In this document: positions 7,125 to 12,826 of the stretch, one piece after another
Position numbering within the stretch: the stretch's first letter is position 1
Layout of the letters: each line of letters starts with the position of its first letter
From: an uncultured Clostridia bacterium
GTDB lineage: Bacteria; Bacillota; Clostridia; Oscillospirales; CAG-272
DNA length: 12,826 nt
Direction of reading: 5' to 3'
NCBI GenBank assembly: GCA_937898155.1
Contig: CALEJO010000186.1
Span: 1-12,826 of the forward strand
Position numbers and translations under genes: made by a program
Notes under the pieces: generated by a model
Seen by the model: only the letters and a program-made list of their open reading frames with translations
Told to the model about the DNA's origin: nothing
Databases searched by the model: none

Positions 7125-7826
7125 TTATTTACCAAGATTGATTTGCACGTTTTCGTAATATTTGCAAGCGAGGTCGAATTGCTTCCGATCGAAGTCAGGC
7201 CAAAGCACATCGGTGAAATACAATTCGGAATAGGCCGTTTCCCACGGGAAGAAATTCGAGAGCCGATGCTGTCCGCCCGTACGGATCACGAGATCGATGT
7301 CGGGATAATCCTTGGTTTCGAGGAATGAACGGAATGTCGTTTCGTCGATCTGATCGGGCGAGAGTTTCCCCGCCCGCACGGCTTCGCAGCAATCGCGCAC
7401 GCCGCGCACCAGCTCGTCTCTTCCGCCGTAGCTGAGCGCGATCAGAAGCGTTAAGTCCTTGCAATCTGCTGTCAGTTGCTCGGCTTTTTCGACCGTAGCG
7501 CGTGTCTTTTCACTGAGCATCCCGCGATTGCCGACAATGTGGACGCGGACGCCCTTGCGGATCACGTGATCGATTTCTTCGACGAAGAACCGTTCGGCAA
7601 TATCGAACAACCCCTCGACTTCATATGTGTTTCTTTTCCAGTTTTCCGTGGAAAACGCATAGGCGGAAACGTAGCGGATCCCCGCGTCCTTGCACCATTC
7701 ACAGAAATCAATCAGGTGATACGCGCCCCGGCTGTGTCCTTCCAATACGGACGTCAGCGCATGACGGCGCGCCCAACGGCGATTGCCATCCATAATGATG
7801 CCGACGTGATTCAGATGATTTTCCAT
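7125..7826 (-). CDS. uppS: Isoprenyl transferase (undecaprenyl diphosphate synthase)
   Basis: UppS adds isopentenyl units in cis to farnesyl diphosphate to make the C55 carrier lipid that ferries peptidoglycan and other wall precursors across the membrane. The 233-residue protein has the family's usual size and motifs in order: GIIMDGNRRWA (9-19, with catalytic-site Asp13), FSTENW (58-63), SYGGRDE (132-138), and IRTGGQHRLSNF (181-192), then AYSELYFTDVLWPDF (198-212). One oddity is Gln186, where E. coli and most homologues have Glu in the (S/G)GE motif; FPWE also replaces the common LLWQ. GGGAGGA lies seven bases before the ATG and a near-consensus promoter stands further upstream. The usual neighbours cdsA and dxr are absent; SP2 follows instead. 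Function is confident; exact chain length is not. Confidence 0.95.
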   Translation of the reverse strand: MENHLNHVGIIMDGNRRWARRHALTSVLEGHSRGAYHLIDFCEWCKDAGIRYVSAYAFSTENWKRNTYEVEGLFDIAERFFVEEIDHVIRKGVRVHIVGNRGMLSEKTRATVEKAEQLTADCKDLTLLIALSYGGRDELVRGVRDCCEAVRAGKLSPDQIDETTFRSFLETKDYPDIDLVIRTGGQHRLSNFFPWETAYSELYFTDVLWPDFDRKQFDLACKYYENVQINLGK

Positions 7827-7878
7827 GGTTTGATCCTCCCTTTTCCGCTTTCAAAGCATATCTCTCCATAATGAATTT

Positions 7879-7907
7879 ATTATATCATATCTTCTCCGCA
7901 AAGTCAA
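7879..7907 (-). promoter_or_regulatory. Sigma-A type promoter of uppS (and probably SP2)
   Basis: On the minus strand TTGACT (7907-7902) is followed by exactly 17 bases and a perfect TATAAT (7884-7879). It lies about 50 bases ahead of the uppS ATG and 13 bases beyond the T-run of the gdh terminator. No other promoter is seen before SP2, so this probably drives both genes. Confidence 0.9.
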
Positions 7908-7919
7908 GCATCGCCCGAC

Positions 7920-7956
7920 AAAAAACACCGGGAAAACCGATTTGGTTTTCCCGGCG
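7920..7956 (-). terminator. Rho-independent terminator of gdhA
   Basis: On the minus strand an 11-bp perfect stem (arms 7954-7944 and 7938-7928, core CCGGGAAAACC) with a 5-base loop is extended by a G-U and a C-G pair and followed by TTTTTT (7925-7920). It starts about 25 bases after the glutamate dehydrogenase stop codon. Confidence 0.93.
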
Positions 7957-7980
7957 ACTTCTTTTTCCGTGCGATCACGG

Positions 7981-9243
7981 TCAGAACGCGTTGCCCGCCG
8001 CCTTGCGCGTCTCCACGATCTTGCCGATCGCGGTCATATACGCACCGAGACGCAGGGACGTGCCCTTTTCTTTTGCCAGAGAATAGACTGCCTCAAACGC
8101 AGGCACCATCGTGCCTTCGAGACGAGCGTTGACCTCCTGCTCGGACCAATAGAAATTCTGCAAATTCTGCACCCATTCAAAATAGGAGACCACCACACCA
8201 CCGCAGTTGGCGAGGATGTCCGGCACCACGTCGATCCCGCGCGCTTCGAGAATCGCGTCCGCTTTGACCGTCGTCGGGCCGTTCGCGCCTTCGACGATGA
8301 TTGACGCGCGAATCTTTTTCGCGATCTCCTCCGTAATGGCATTTTCGAGCGCCGCGGGGACGACCACGTCCACGTCCGCGCAGAGAACGTCCGCGTTGCT
8401 CACGGTCGAAATGCCCGGCTCGGTATAGCCCGCCGCGCATTTGCCGTGCGCCGCCGCATACGCGAGAAGCGCGGGGACGTTCAGCCCTTCGGCGCGATAG
8501 AGCCCGCCCGAAATATCCGAGACGGCACAAATCACACATCCCGCCTCATAAAGGAGCTTCGCGGCGACGCTTCCGACGTTGCCGAGTCCCTGCACCGCGA
8601 CGCGCGTGCCTTTCAGTTCTTTTCCGTGCTTGCGCAAAATTTCACGCATCGCAAAGAGGATGCCGCGTCCCGTCGCTTCCGGTCTGCCGAGCGAACCGCC
8701 GAGAGAAAGCGGCTTGCCCGTGACGACGCCGGGCGTCGCGGTATCGTGAGAAAGCAGACGATACGTGTCCATGATCCAGCCCATGATCTCGCCGTTCGTA
8801 TTGACGTCCGGCGCGGGAATATCTTTGTCCGGCCCGATGATCGGCGCAATCGCGCGCGTATAGCCGCGCGTCAGACGTTCGAGTTCTCCTTTGGAAAGCG
8901 TGCGCGGATCGACCGTCACGCCGCCCTTGCCGCCGCCGTAAGGAATACCTGCGACCGCGCATTTGAAGCTCATCCATGCGGCGAGGGCTTTGACCTCGTC
9001 GAGATTGGTGTCGGGATGAAAGCGGATGCCGCCCTTGGCGGGACCGCGCACCGTGCTGTGCTGCACGCGATAGCCCTCGAACACCTTTACGTGTCCGTCG
9101 TCCATGCGGACAGGCACAGACACTTTCAGTTCCCGCTCGGGATAGCGCAAAAACGAATAGTCGTCCTCCGCAAGTCCCATCTTGCCCGCCGCCGTTTCCA
9201 GCACTTCGAGCATATTTTCATACGGATTATATTGTTTTGCCAT
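7981..9243 (-). CDS. gdhA: NAD(P)-dependent glutamate dehydrogenase
   Basis: The enzyme interconverts glutamate with 2-oxoglutarate plus ammonia, in either nitrogen assimilation or amino-acid fermentation, in the cytoplasm. The 420-residue protein matches the length of hexameric bacterial and archaeal Glu/Leu/Phe/Val dehydrogenases. The N-terminal catalytic domain shows GPAKGGIRFHP (Lys70), SFKCAVAG (Lys94), PYGGGKGG (Lys106, the catalytic lysine position) and PAPDVNT (Asp146). The C-terminal Rossmann domain has VQGLGNVGSVA (GLGNVG at 219-224) with Asp243 at the end of the second strand, which favours NAD but does not prove it. Leucine or related dehydrogenases are less likely on length. The start at 9243 is chosen because GAGGTG lies six bases upstream; a GTG nine bases earlier overlaps that site. 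It is a single-gene unit with its own promoter and terminator. Confidence 0.95.
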   Translation of the reverse strand: MAKQYNPYENMLEVLETAAGKMGLAEDDYSFLRYPERELKVSVPVRMDDGHVKVFEGYRVQHSTVRGPAKGGIRFHPDTNLDEVKALAAWMSFKCAVAGIPYGGGKGGVTVDPRTLSKGELERLTRGYTRAIAPIIGPDKDIPAPDVNTNGEIMGWIMDTYRLLSHDTATPGVVTGKPLSLGGSLGRPEATGRGILFAMREILRKHGKELKGTRVAVQGLGNVGSVAAKLLYEAGCVICAVSDISGGLYRAEGLNVPALLAYAAAHGKCAAGYTEPGISTVSNADVLCADVDVVVPAALENAITEEIAKKIRASIIVEGANGPTTVKADAILEARGIDVVPDILANCGGVVVSYFEWVQNLQNFYWSEQEVNARLEGTMVPAFEAVYSLAKEKGTSLRLGAYMTAIGKIVETRKAAGNAF

Positions 9244-9249
9244 ACGATT

Positions 9250-9255
9250 CACCTC
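9250..9255 (-). promoter_or_regulatory. Ribosome binding site fixing the gdhA start
   Basis: GAGGTG on the minus strand lies six bases before ATG 9243-9241. The in-frame GTG at 9252-9250 is inside this site and has no ribosome site of its own, so the shorter product is preferred. Confidence 0.85.
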
Positions 9256-9286
9256 GTTTGGAAGATTACCATTTTATTATATTCTT

Positions 9287-9315
9287 ATCGTATCATTCCG
9301 CAAGCAAAATGTCAA
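9287..9315 (-). promoter_or_regulatory. Promoter of gdhA
   Basis: On the minus strand a perfect TTGACA (9315-9310) is followed by 17 bases and TACGAT (9292-9287), four of six matches. An alternative -10, TATAAT at 9281-9276, would pair only with a poor -35 (TTGCGG at 9303-9298). Both lie in the space before the start. The -35 box begins two bases after the T-run of the fucU terminator. Confidence 0.75.
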
Positions 9316-9316
9316 G

Positions 9317-9355
9317 AAAAAATCGGGCAAAACGCGACGGCTTTGCCCGATTTTT
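9317..9355 (-). terminator. Rho-independent terminator of the udk-peptidase-fucU operon
   Basis: On the minus strand a 14-bp stem (arms 9355-9342 and 9331-9318, with CGGGC core) carries a 10-base loop and ends in TTTTTT (9322-9317). The first arm begins 9 bases after the fucU stop codon. The A/T runs on both sides mean it might also stop plus-strand transcripts. Confidence 0.92.
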
Positions 9356-9364
9356 CTTCCTTAT

Positions 9365-9805
9365 TTACAGCACGCACCCTTTGACGAGGAGCAGATTGCC
9401 GTAGAGCCGATCTTCTCCCGTCAGAATGACGGCGTATGCCTCTTTTGTGCGCTCGTAAAACGAGAAGCGCTCGATATTGCCGAGCTTGATCCCGGGGTAT
9501 TTCTCGCCGAGGATGCGCTCGTAATCTGCCCACGCCTCGGGGCGCGGCAGACCTTTCTTCTGATCCTGCGGCGTCAACTCCATCACGCACGCGGGATGCT
9601 CCGTATAGGTGACGTCGATCGGAAAGAGATCGACGATCGCCGCCAGCACGTCGGAAACATTCATCCCCGGGCAACGGATCAGATTCTTCGTCACCGTTTT
9701 CACGGGGAAATTCCCGTCCGCGACGATGATTTCGTCTCCGTGTCCCATATCGGAAAGCACTTTGAGCACATCTCCCGTCAAAAGTTTGCTGATTCCATTC
9801 AACAT
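9365..9805 (-). CDS. FucU/RbsD-family sugar mutarotase
   Basis: Members of this family catalyse interconversion of sugar anomers, L-fucose for FucU and D-ribose for RbsD, in the cytoplasm. The 146-residue protein is closer to FucU than to RbsD. Its opening, MLNGISKLLTGDVLKVLSDM followed by GHGDEIIVADGNFP, is the FucU pattern, with the conserved His at residue 22. FSFYERTKEAYAVI and the closing YGNLLLVKG also match. No fucose isomerase, kinase or aldolase is nearby, so the real substrate is uncertain. The start at 9805 is supported by AGAGG (9819-9815); an upstream in-frame TTG would lie ahead of that site. It is the last gene of the operon, 22 bases after the peptidase, and is followed by a strong terminator. 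Confidence 0.9.
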   Translation of the reverse strand: MLNGISKLLTGDVLKVLSDMGHGDEIIVADGNFPVKTVTKNLIRCPGMNVSDVLAAIVDLFPIDVTYTEHPACVMELTPQDQKKGLPRPEAWADYERILGEKYPGIKLGNIERFSFYERTKEAYAVILTGEDRLYGNLLLVKGCVL

Positions 9806-9813
9806 ATCCGTTT

Positions 9814-9819
9814 TCCTCT
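9814..9819 (-). promoter_or_regulatory. Ribosome binding site fixing the mutarotase start
   Basis: AGAGGA on the minus strand lies eight bases before ATG 9805-9803, inside the 22-base gap after the peptidase stop. It rules out the longer reading that begins at a TTG at 9838, within the peptidase coding sequence. Confidence 0.75.
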
Positions 9820-9827
9820 TTTCTATC

Positions 9828-11531
9828 TTATTTTGCAATCGAAGTTCTGACCATATTTCGCAATGCGCTCGTCAGCGTGCCGCCGTAGCCGTCCGAAAAC
9901 GGATCGGCAAGCCCGACCTCTTCCAGCGCCTCGGATAAGTAAAACAGTTCGGAGTCTATCGCGGCGATCCGCAAATACAGATCCAGCGCCGCATCGCTGT
10001 CCTCCGCCACCCGCGCCATCAAATCGAGCGACGGAAGCGCGGAGACCGCGTAGCTGATGTAATAGAACGGGCTCTCAAAGTTGTGGATCACCTGCGCCCA
10101 CTCGTTTTGATATCCGTCATACGGCAAAAATCCGAAATCCGTCCAGCATTCGGCGTAAATCTCGCCCACGCGCGCCGGCGTAAGATCCTCCTCCGCGAAA
10201 ACGCGCTGTTGGAATTCATCGTAAAGCGCGCCCTGCAAAACCGAATCGACCATACTGTAAAATTCAAGCATCCGCACGGCATTGGCGTATTCACCGAACA
10301 CGTCCTCGTAAAACATCGTGAACATGGCTTCCATGCCCTGCGATTGCAGTTCCGCGAGGTCGTAATCCGACGTATAGAAGATCGGATTGGAGCCATGATA
10401 AAAATATGCGAGATAATGCCCGAATTCATGGAAAACCGTCAGATAATCGTAATACGACTTCATCGGCGTGATGAAGAGATACGGCACGCCGTAGTCGGGC
10501 AGATAGGTCGTATAAGAGCTGCCGAGTTTTTTCTCGTCGACGGCGAGGTCGCAGAGGTCGTTTTCTTTCATGAAGCAAAACGCGTCGTAAACCTCAGGCG
10601 AAAGCGCAAGCGCCCCCGCTTCCAGCGCCGCGAGCAGATCGTCCTCCGTCGGGCAGACTGTGTCCCCGATCCCGCCGAGCGCGGTAAACGCGTCGCTGAT
10701 CTGATCATAAATGCCCGCGTAAAAGCGGATGATCTCGTTTTTCGCCATTTTCCAGATCGTTTTCGCGTCCTCGGGCGTATAGTCGCGTGCGTAAATCACT
10801 TCGTAGGCGTATTCCGCGTAGGAATCGTAGCCGCTGACGCTTGCGATCTCCTTGCGGAGATTCACGAGCTTCACGTAAATCATCGCAAATTTCAGAGGAC
10901 TGCGCGTGGGATTTGCCGTCGCGAGCAACGCTTCATAATCCTGTTCGAGCTTTTTTTCTTCATCGAAAAGAGCAAGCAGCGTCTCCGAATTTTCGGGCGA
11001 ATACTCCACGAAGCCGTCGAACGTTTCCTCGTCCACCGTCGCGCGGAGCGCGTCGGGACAGTCCGAGAGCGCGATCTCGTGCATCGCGGTCAAAAACGTA
11101 TCGTTTGCGCGGTTGAGGTCGTCCGCCAAACGGCGATAGCGCTCCGCCGCCTCGAAATTGCCCGCGTCGCGCGTGCTTTCGATGCTCGCAAGCGACATAT
11201 CCGTATAGAGCGAATAGAGCGTCGCCGTAATGCTTCGGTAAACATCGCCGAACCGCTCCGTTTCGTTTGCCGCGGCGAGCGTTTTCGCCTCGGCGGAGAG
11301 GTCTTCCGCCTCTTGCCGCGTGGCACCCTTATAGGTCAACTCCCCGACGGGCTCGTGCGTCACTTCGTCGAAATACCCGATCTTCGCCGAAGACGTTTCC
11401 GCCGTCGTTTCGGCAGGCGTCGTTTCCGCCGTCGGAGTGGACTCCATCGGCAGAGGAGCAGGCGTTTCTCCACACGCCACACATAAAATCGCAAACGCCG
11501 CAAGGAGAAGGATTGCTAAAAATCGTTTCAT
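9828..11531 (-). CDS. Lipid-anchored M3-family (oligoendopeptidase-like) zinc metallopeptidase
   Basis: This is a predicted extracytoplasmic zinc peptidase of 567 residues. It opens with MKRFLAILLLAAFAILC and a lipobox-like VAC-G, suggesting a lipid-modified Cys near residue 20. A Thr/Pro/Glu-rich linker follows (about 21-50), then a long helical region. The zinc site is HEFGH (368-372), the HExGH form typical of clan MA family M3, with a likely third ligand at Glu394 (LAELQSQGMEA). The later HNFESPFYYISYAVSAL region (483-499) matches the conserved His/Tyr-rich substrate stretch of PepF-type enzymes. M3 enzymes are usually cytosolic oligopeptidases, so the lipoprotein signal is unusual. The start at 11531 has GGAG (11541-11538) right after the udk stop; the 11-base gap implies one operon and possible translational coupling. 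Substrate unknown; short extracellular peptides are the natural guess. Confidence 0.88.
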   Translation of the reverse strand: MKRFLAILLLAAFAILCVACGETPAPLPMESTPTAETTPAETTAETSSAKIGYFDEVTHEPVGELTYKGATRQEAEDLSAEAKTLAAANETERFGDVYRSITATLYSLYTDMSLASIESTRDAGNFEAAERYRRLADDLNRANDTFLTAMHEIALSDCPDALRATVDEETFDGFVEYSPENSETLLALFDEEKKLEQDYEALLATANPTRSPLKFAMIYVKLVNLRKEIASVSGYDSYAEYAYEVIYARDYTPEDAKTIWKMAKNEIIRFYAGIYDQISDAFTALGGIGDTVCPTEDDLLAALEAGALALSPEVYDAFCFMKENDLCDLAVDEKKLGSSYTTYLPDYGVPYLFITPMKSYYDYLTVFHEFGHYLAYFYHGSNPIFYTSDYDLAELQSQGMEAMFTMFYEDVFGEYANAVRMLEFYSMVDSVLQGALYDEFQQRVFAEEDLTPARVGEIYAECWTDFGFLPYDGYQNEWAQVIHNFESPFYYISYAVSALPSLDLMARVAEDSDAALDLYLRIAAIDSELFYLSEALEEVGLADPFSDGYGGTLTSALRNMVRTSIAK

Positions 11532-11542
11532 CGTTTTCTCCG

Positions 11543-12172
11543 TCAAACCGTGCCGTCTTTTTCGAGATGCGTCCGGATCTTTTGCAACAGCACGTCGATC
11601 GCCACGTCGTTGCGCGCGAGATTCGGAATGATCAGATCGGCGCGGTGCCGGCTCGGCTCCACGAATTGCTCGTGCATCGGCTTAACCGTCGTCAGATATT
11701 GCTCCATCACCGATTCGATGCTTCTGCCGCGGTCGCGCACGTCGCGGCGAAGCCGCCGCAAAATCCGCACGTCCGCGTCGGTATCGACGAAAATTTTGAT
11801 GTCAAACAAATTGCAAACCGCGGGATCGCTGAATAGCAGAATTCCCTCTGCCAGCACGACGCGGTGCGGCGCGATCGAAATCGTCTTGTCCGGCACGCGG
11901 TTATGCACCGTGTAATCGTAGATCGGACACTCGATCGGCTCCCCGCGTTTGAGCGCGGCGAGATCGGCGATCATGCGCTCGGTGTCGAACGCGTCCGGGT
12001 GATCGTAATTAACCTTGGCGCGTTCCTCGTAGGTCGGTTCGGGACGAATCTTATAATAATTATCGTAGCAGATCACGCTGACATCCTGCGGAAATCGCTC
12101 CGCGATCTTCCGTGTGATCGTCGTTTTTCCGCTTCCGGTGCCTCCCGCGATCCCGATCATCAAAACGTCCAT
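11543..12172 (-). CDS. udk: Uridine kinase
   Basis: The enzyme phosphorylates uridine and cytidine to UMP and CMP with a nucleoside triphosphate, in pyrimidine salvage. The 209-residue protein has the usual length and family features: Walker A GGTGSGKTT (10-18), YDNYYK (36-41), YDHPDAFD (56-63), PIYDYTVHNR (83-92), EGILLF, then DTDADVRILRRLRRD and RDRGRS of the lid region, and VEPSRHRADLIIP near the end. The details follow clostridial udk proteins more closely than phosphoribulokinases. The ribosome site before ATG 12172 is weak (AGGACGGTGG upstream), and a second ATG at residue 5 is possible but would shave the first strand. It is the first gene of the operon with the peptidase and mutarotase; the functional link is not obvious. 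Confidence 0.93.
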   Translation of the reverse strand: MDVLMIGIAGGTGSGKTTITRKIAERFPQDVSVICYDNYYKIRPEPTYEERAKVNYDHPDAFDTERMIADLAALKRGEPIECPIYDYTVHNRVPDKTISIAPHRVVLAEGILLFSDPAVCNLFDIKIFVDTDADVRILRRLRRDVRDRGRSIESVMEQYLTTVKPMHEQFVEPSRHRADLIIPNLARNDVAIDVLLQKIRTHLEKDGTV

Positions 12173-12203
12173 TGTGCCACCGTCCTTTTCGTTTTTCTTT
12201 TCT

Positions 12204-12232
12204 TTTATAGTTTAACACTTTTTCGGCGAAAA
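12204..12232 (-). promoter_or_regulatory. Probable promoter of the udk operon
   Basis: On the minus strand TATAAA (12209-12204) is a good -10 box, preceded at 17 bases by only a poor -35, TTTTCG (12232-12227). An alternative pairing uses TTGCGT with TAAACT. The position, about 30 bases before the udk ATG, is right, but the exact boxes are uncertain. Confidence 0.4.
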
Positions 12233-12245
12233 CGCAAGAAAAAAG

Positions 12246-12274
12246 TGGACTTTTCTCGGCAATTATGATAAAAT
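12246..12274 (+). promoter_or_regulatory. Probable promoter of trmO
   Basis: TGGACT (12246-12251) and TAAAAT (12269-12274) are separated by 17 bases, with four and five matches to consensus. The expected start near 12281 leaves a leader of about 16 bases that just includes the ribosome site. It is back-to-back with the udk promoter in a 124-base intergenic region. Confidence 0.6.
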
Positions 12275-12286
12275 GGAAGAAAAAAC

Positions 12287-12293
12287 GAGGTGG
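12287..12293 (+). promoter_or_regulatory. Ribosome binding site fixing the trmO start
   Basis: GAGGTGG stands three bases before ATG 12297, with the GAGG core six bases away. An in-frame ATG at 12273 has no ribosome site and would lie at or before the expected transcription start, so 12297 is preferred. Confidence 0.8.
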
Positions 12294-12296
12294 CTT

Positions 12297-12826
12297 ATGG
12301 CGAATTCTGTCGGTTTTCAGGTGATCGCGCATATCCGGAACGATTTTTCGGAAAAATTCGGCGTGCCGCGTCAAAGCGGACTTGTCGAAACGCCTGCACG
12401 GATCGTTTTCGAGCCCGCGTTCCGCGTGCCGGAGGCGCTGCGCGGCATCGAGGGGTATTCCCATCTGTGGCTGATCTGGCAATTCTCCGAAGCCGCGCGG
12501 CAAACATGGTCGCCGACGGTGCGCCCGCCGCGGCTCGGCGGCAATACGCGCATGGGCGTCTTTGCGACGCGCTCCCCGTTCCGTCCGAACCCGATCGGTC
12601 TTTCCTCCGTCCGGCTCGACCGCGTCGAATGGCAGAGCGCGGACGGTCCCGTTCTGCACATTTCCGGCGCCGATCTGATCGACGGCACGCCGATCTATGA
12701 TATCAAGCCCTATCTTCCGTACTGCGACTGCCACCCGGAGGCGACCGGCGGCTTTGCGCTGCCGCTGGCGGAAAAGGCGCTGCGGGTGGAATGTCCCGAT
12801 GCGCTGCTGGCCGTACTGCCGCCCGA
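12297..12826 (+). CDS. trmO: tRNA N6-threonylcarbamoyladenosine methyltransferase, TsaA/YaeB family (3' end cut by window)
   Basis: TrmO methylates the N6 position of t6A37 in certain tRNAs with S-adenosylmethionine, refining decoding of ACY threonine codons. The visible 176 codons contain the family hallmarks: an opening QVIAHIRNDFSEKFGVPRQ and SGLVETPARIVF, then GIEGYSHLWLIWQF, and the signature GVFATRSPFRPNPIGLS (residues about 87-103), then DLIDGTPIYDIKPYLPYCD (about 125-143). No stop codon is reached before the window ends; family members of about 160-240 residues are known, so little may be missing. It is the only plus-strand gene, divergent from the udk operon. Function by homology is well supported; a few TsaA-domain proteins are uncharacterised. 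Confidence 0.92.
   Translation, partial: MANSVGFQVIAHIRNDFSEKFGVPRQSGLVETPARIVFEPAFRVPEALRGIEGYSHLWLIWQFSEAARQTWSPTVRPPRLGGNTRMGVFATRSPFRPNPIGLSSVRLDRVEWQSADGPVLHISGADLIDGTPIYDIKPYLPYCDCHPEATGGFALPLAEKALRVECPDALLAVLPP

Noticed and set aside
8446..9384. Plus-strand open frame of 312 codons opposite gdhA
   Set aside because: It is antisense to an unmistakable glutamate dehydrogenase, reads as low-quality Arg/Ala-rich sequence, and runs through the gdhA promoter and fucU terminator.
10083..11486. Plus-strand open frame of 467 codons opposite the M3 peptidase
   Set aside because: Its translation is an arginine-rich shadow, and the minus strand carries an intact zinc peptidase motif and lipoprotein signal.
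12060..12734. Minus-strand open frame of 224 codons opposite trmO
   Set aside because: It overlaps the start of udk and the divergent promoters, while the plus strand carries the conserved TsaA signature.
1..12826. tRNA, rRNA, insertion sequence, phage or defence genes
   Set aside because: Both strands were read for such signatures. Intergenic gaps are all under about 220 bases and are accounted for by promoters, terminators and inverted repeats; no transposase, integrase or nuclease-like protein appears.

Overview
The window looks like chromosomal DNA of a Gram-positive anaerobe of the class Clostridia. This is inferred from the Firmicutes-type promoters and Shine-Dalgarno sites, a clostridial-style uridine kinase, a hexameric-type glutamate dehydrogenase, and two very large surface proteins carrying InlB-like (Listeria-Bacteroides type) repeats. 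A gut member of the Oscillospirales or Christensenellales would fit, but the order cannot be fixed from the sequence. No mobile element, CRISPR array, tRNA or rRNA was found. Nearly all genes lie on the minus strand; only the rightmost one is on the plus strand.

Right end (about 9.3-12.8 kb): a divergent intergenic region separates trmO (plus strand, cut by the window edge) from a tight minus-strand operon. That operon is uridine kinase (udk), then a lipid-anchored M3-family metallopeptidase, then a FucU/RbsD sugar mutarotase, closed by a strong terminator. Gaps inside it are 11 and 22 bases. Centre (7.1-9.3 kb): NAD(P)-glutamate dehydrogenase has its own promoter and terminator. It is followed by uppS, the maker of the undecaprenyl carrier lipid, with a near-consensus promoter. 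uppS is only 21 bases from the next gene and probably shares a transcript with it. Left half (0.15-7.1 kb): two tandem surface proteins of about 1,100 residues each, called SP2 (3687-7103) and SP1 (154-3474) here. Each has a signal peptide, InlB-like repeats, a shared C-terminal beta domain, and a C-terminal membrane helix with a basic tail instead of an LPXTG sorting motif. SP2 adds a long tyrosine-rich coiled coil and a proline-rich segment. At the extreme left only the start codon of another minus-strand gene is visible.

The common theme of the left and centre is the cell envelope: carrier-lipid synthesis appears coupled to a membrane-anchored adhesin-like protein, followed by a second such protein. 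The most unusual DNA structure is the junction between SP2 and SP1. There the terminator of SP2 overlaps the consensus promoter of SP1: the -35 box is part of the terminator stem and the terminator T-run lies in the promoter spacer. A 32-base near-palindrome sits over the predicted SP1 transcription start. Terminators abut the next promoter at two other junctions too. No complete new defence or metabolic system is evident; the paired surface proteins and their regulatory junction are the best candidates for something undescribed.
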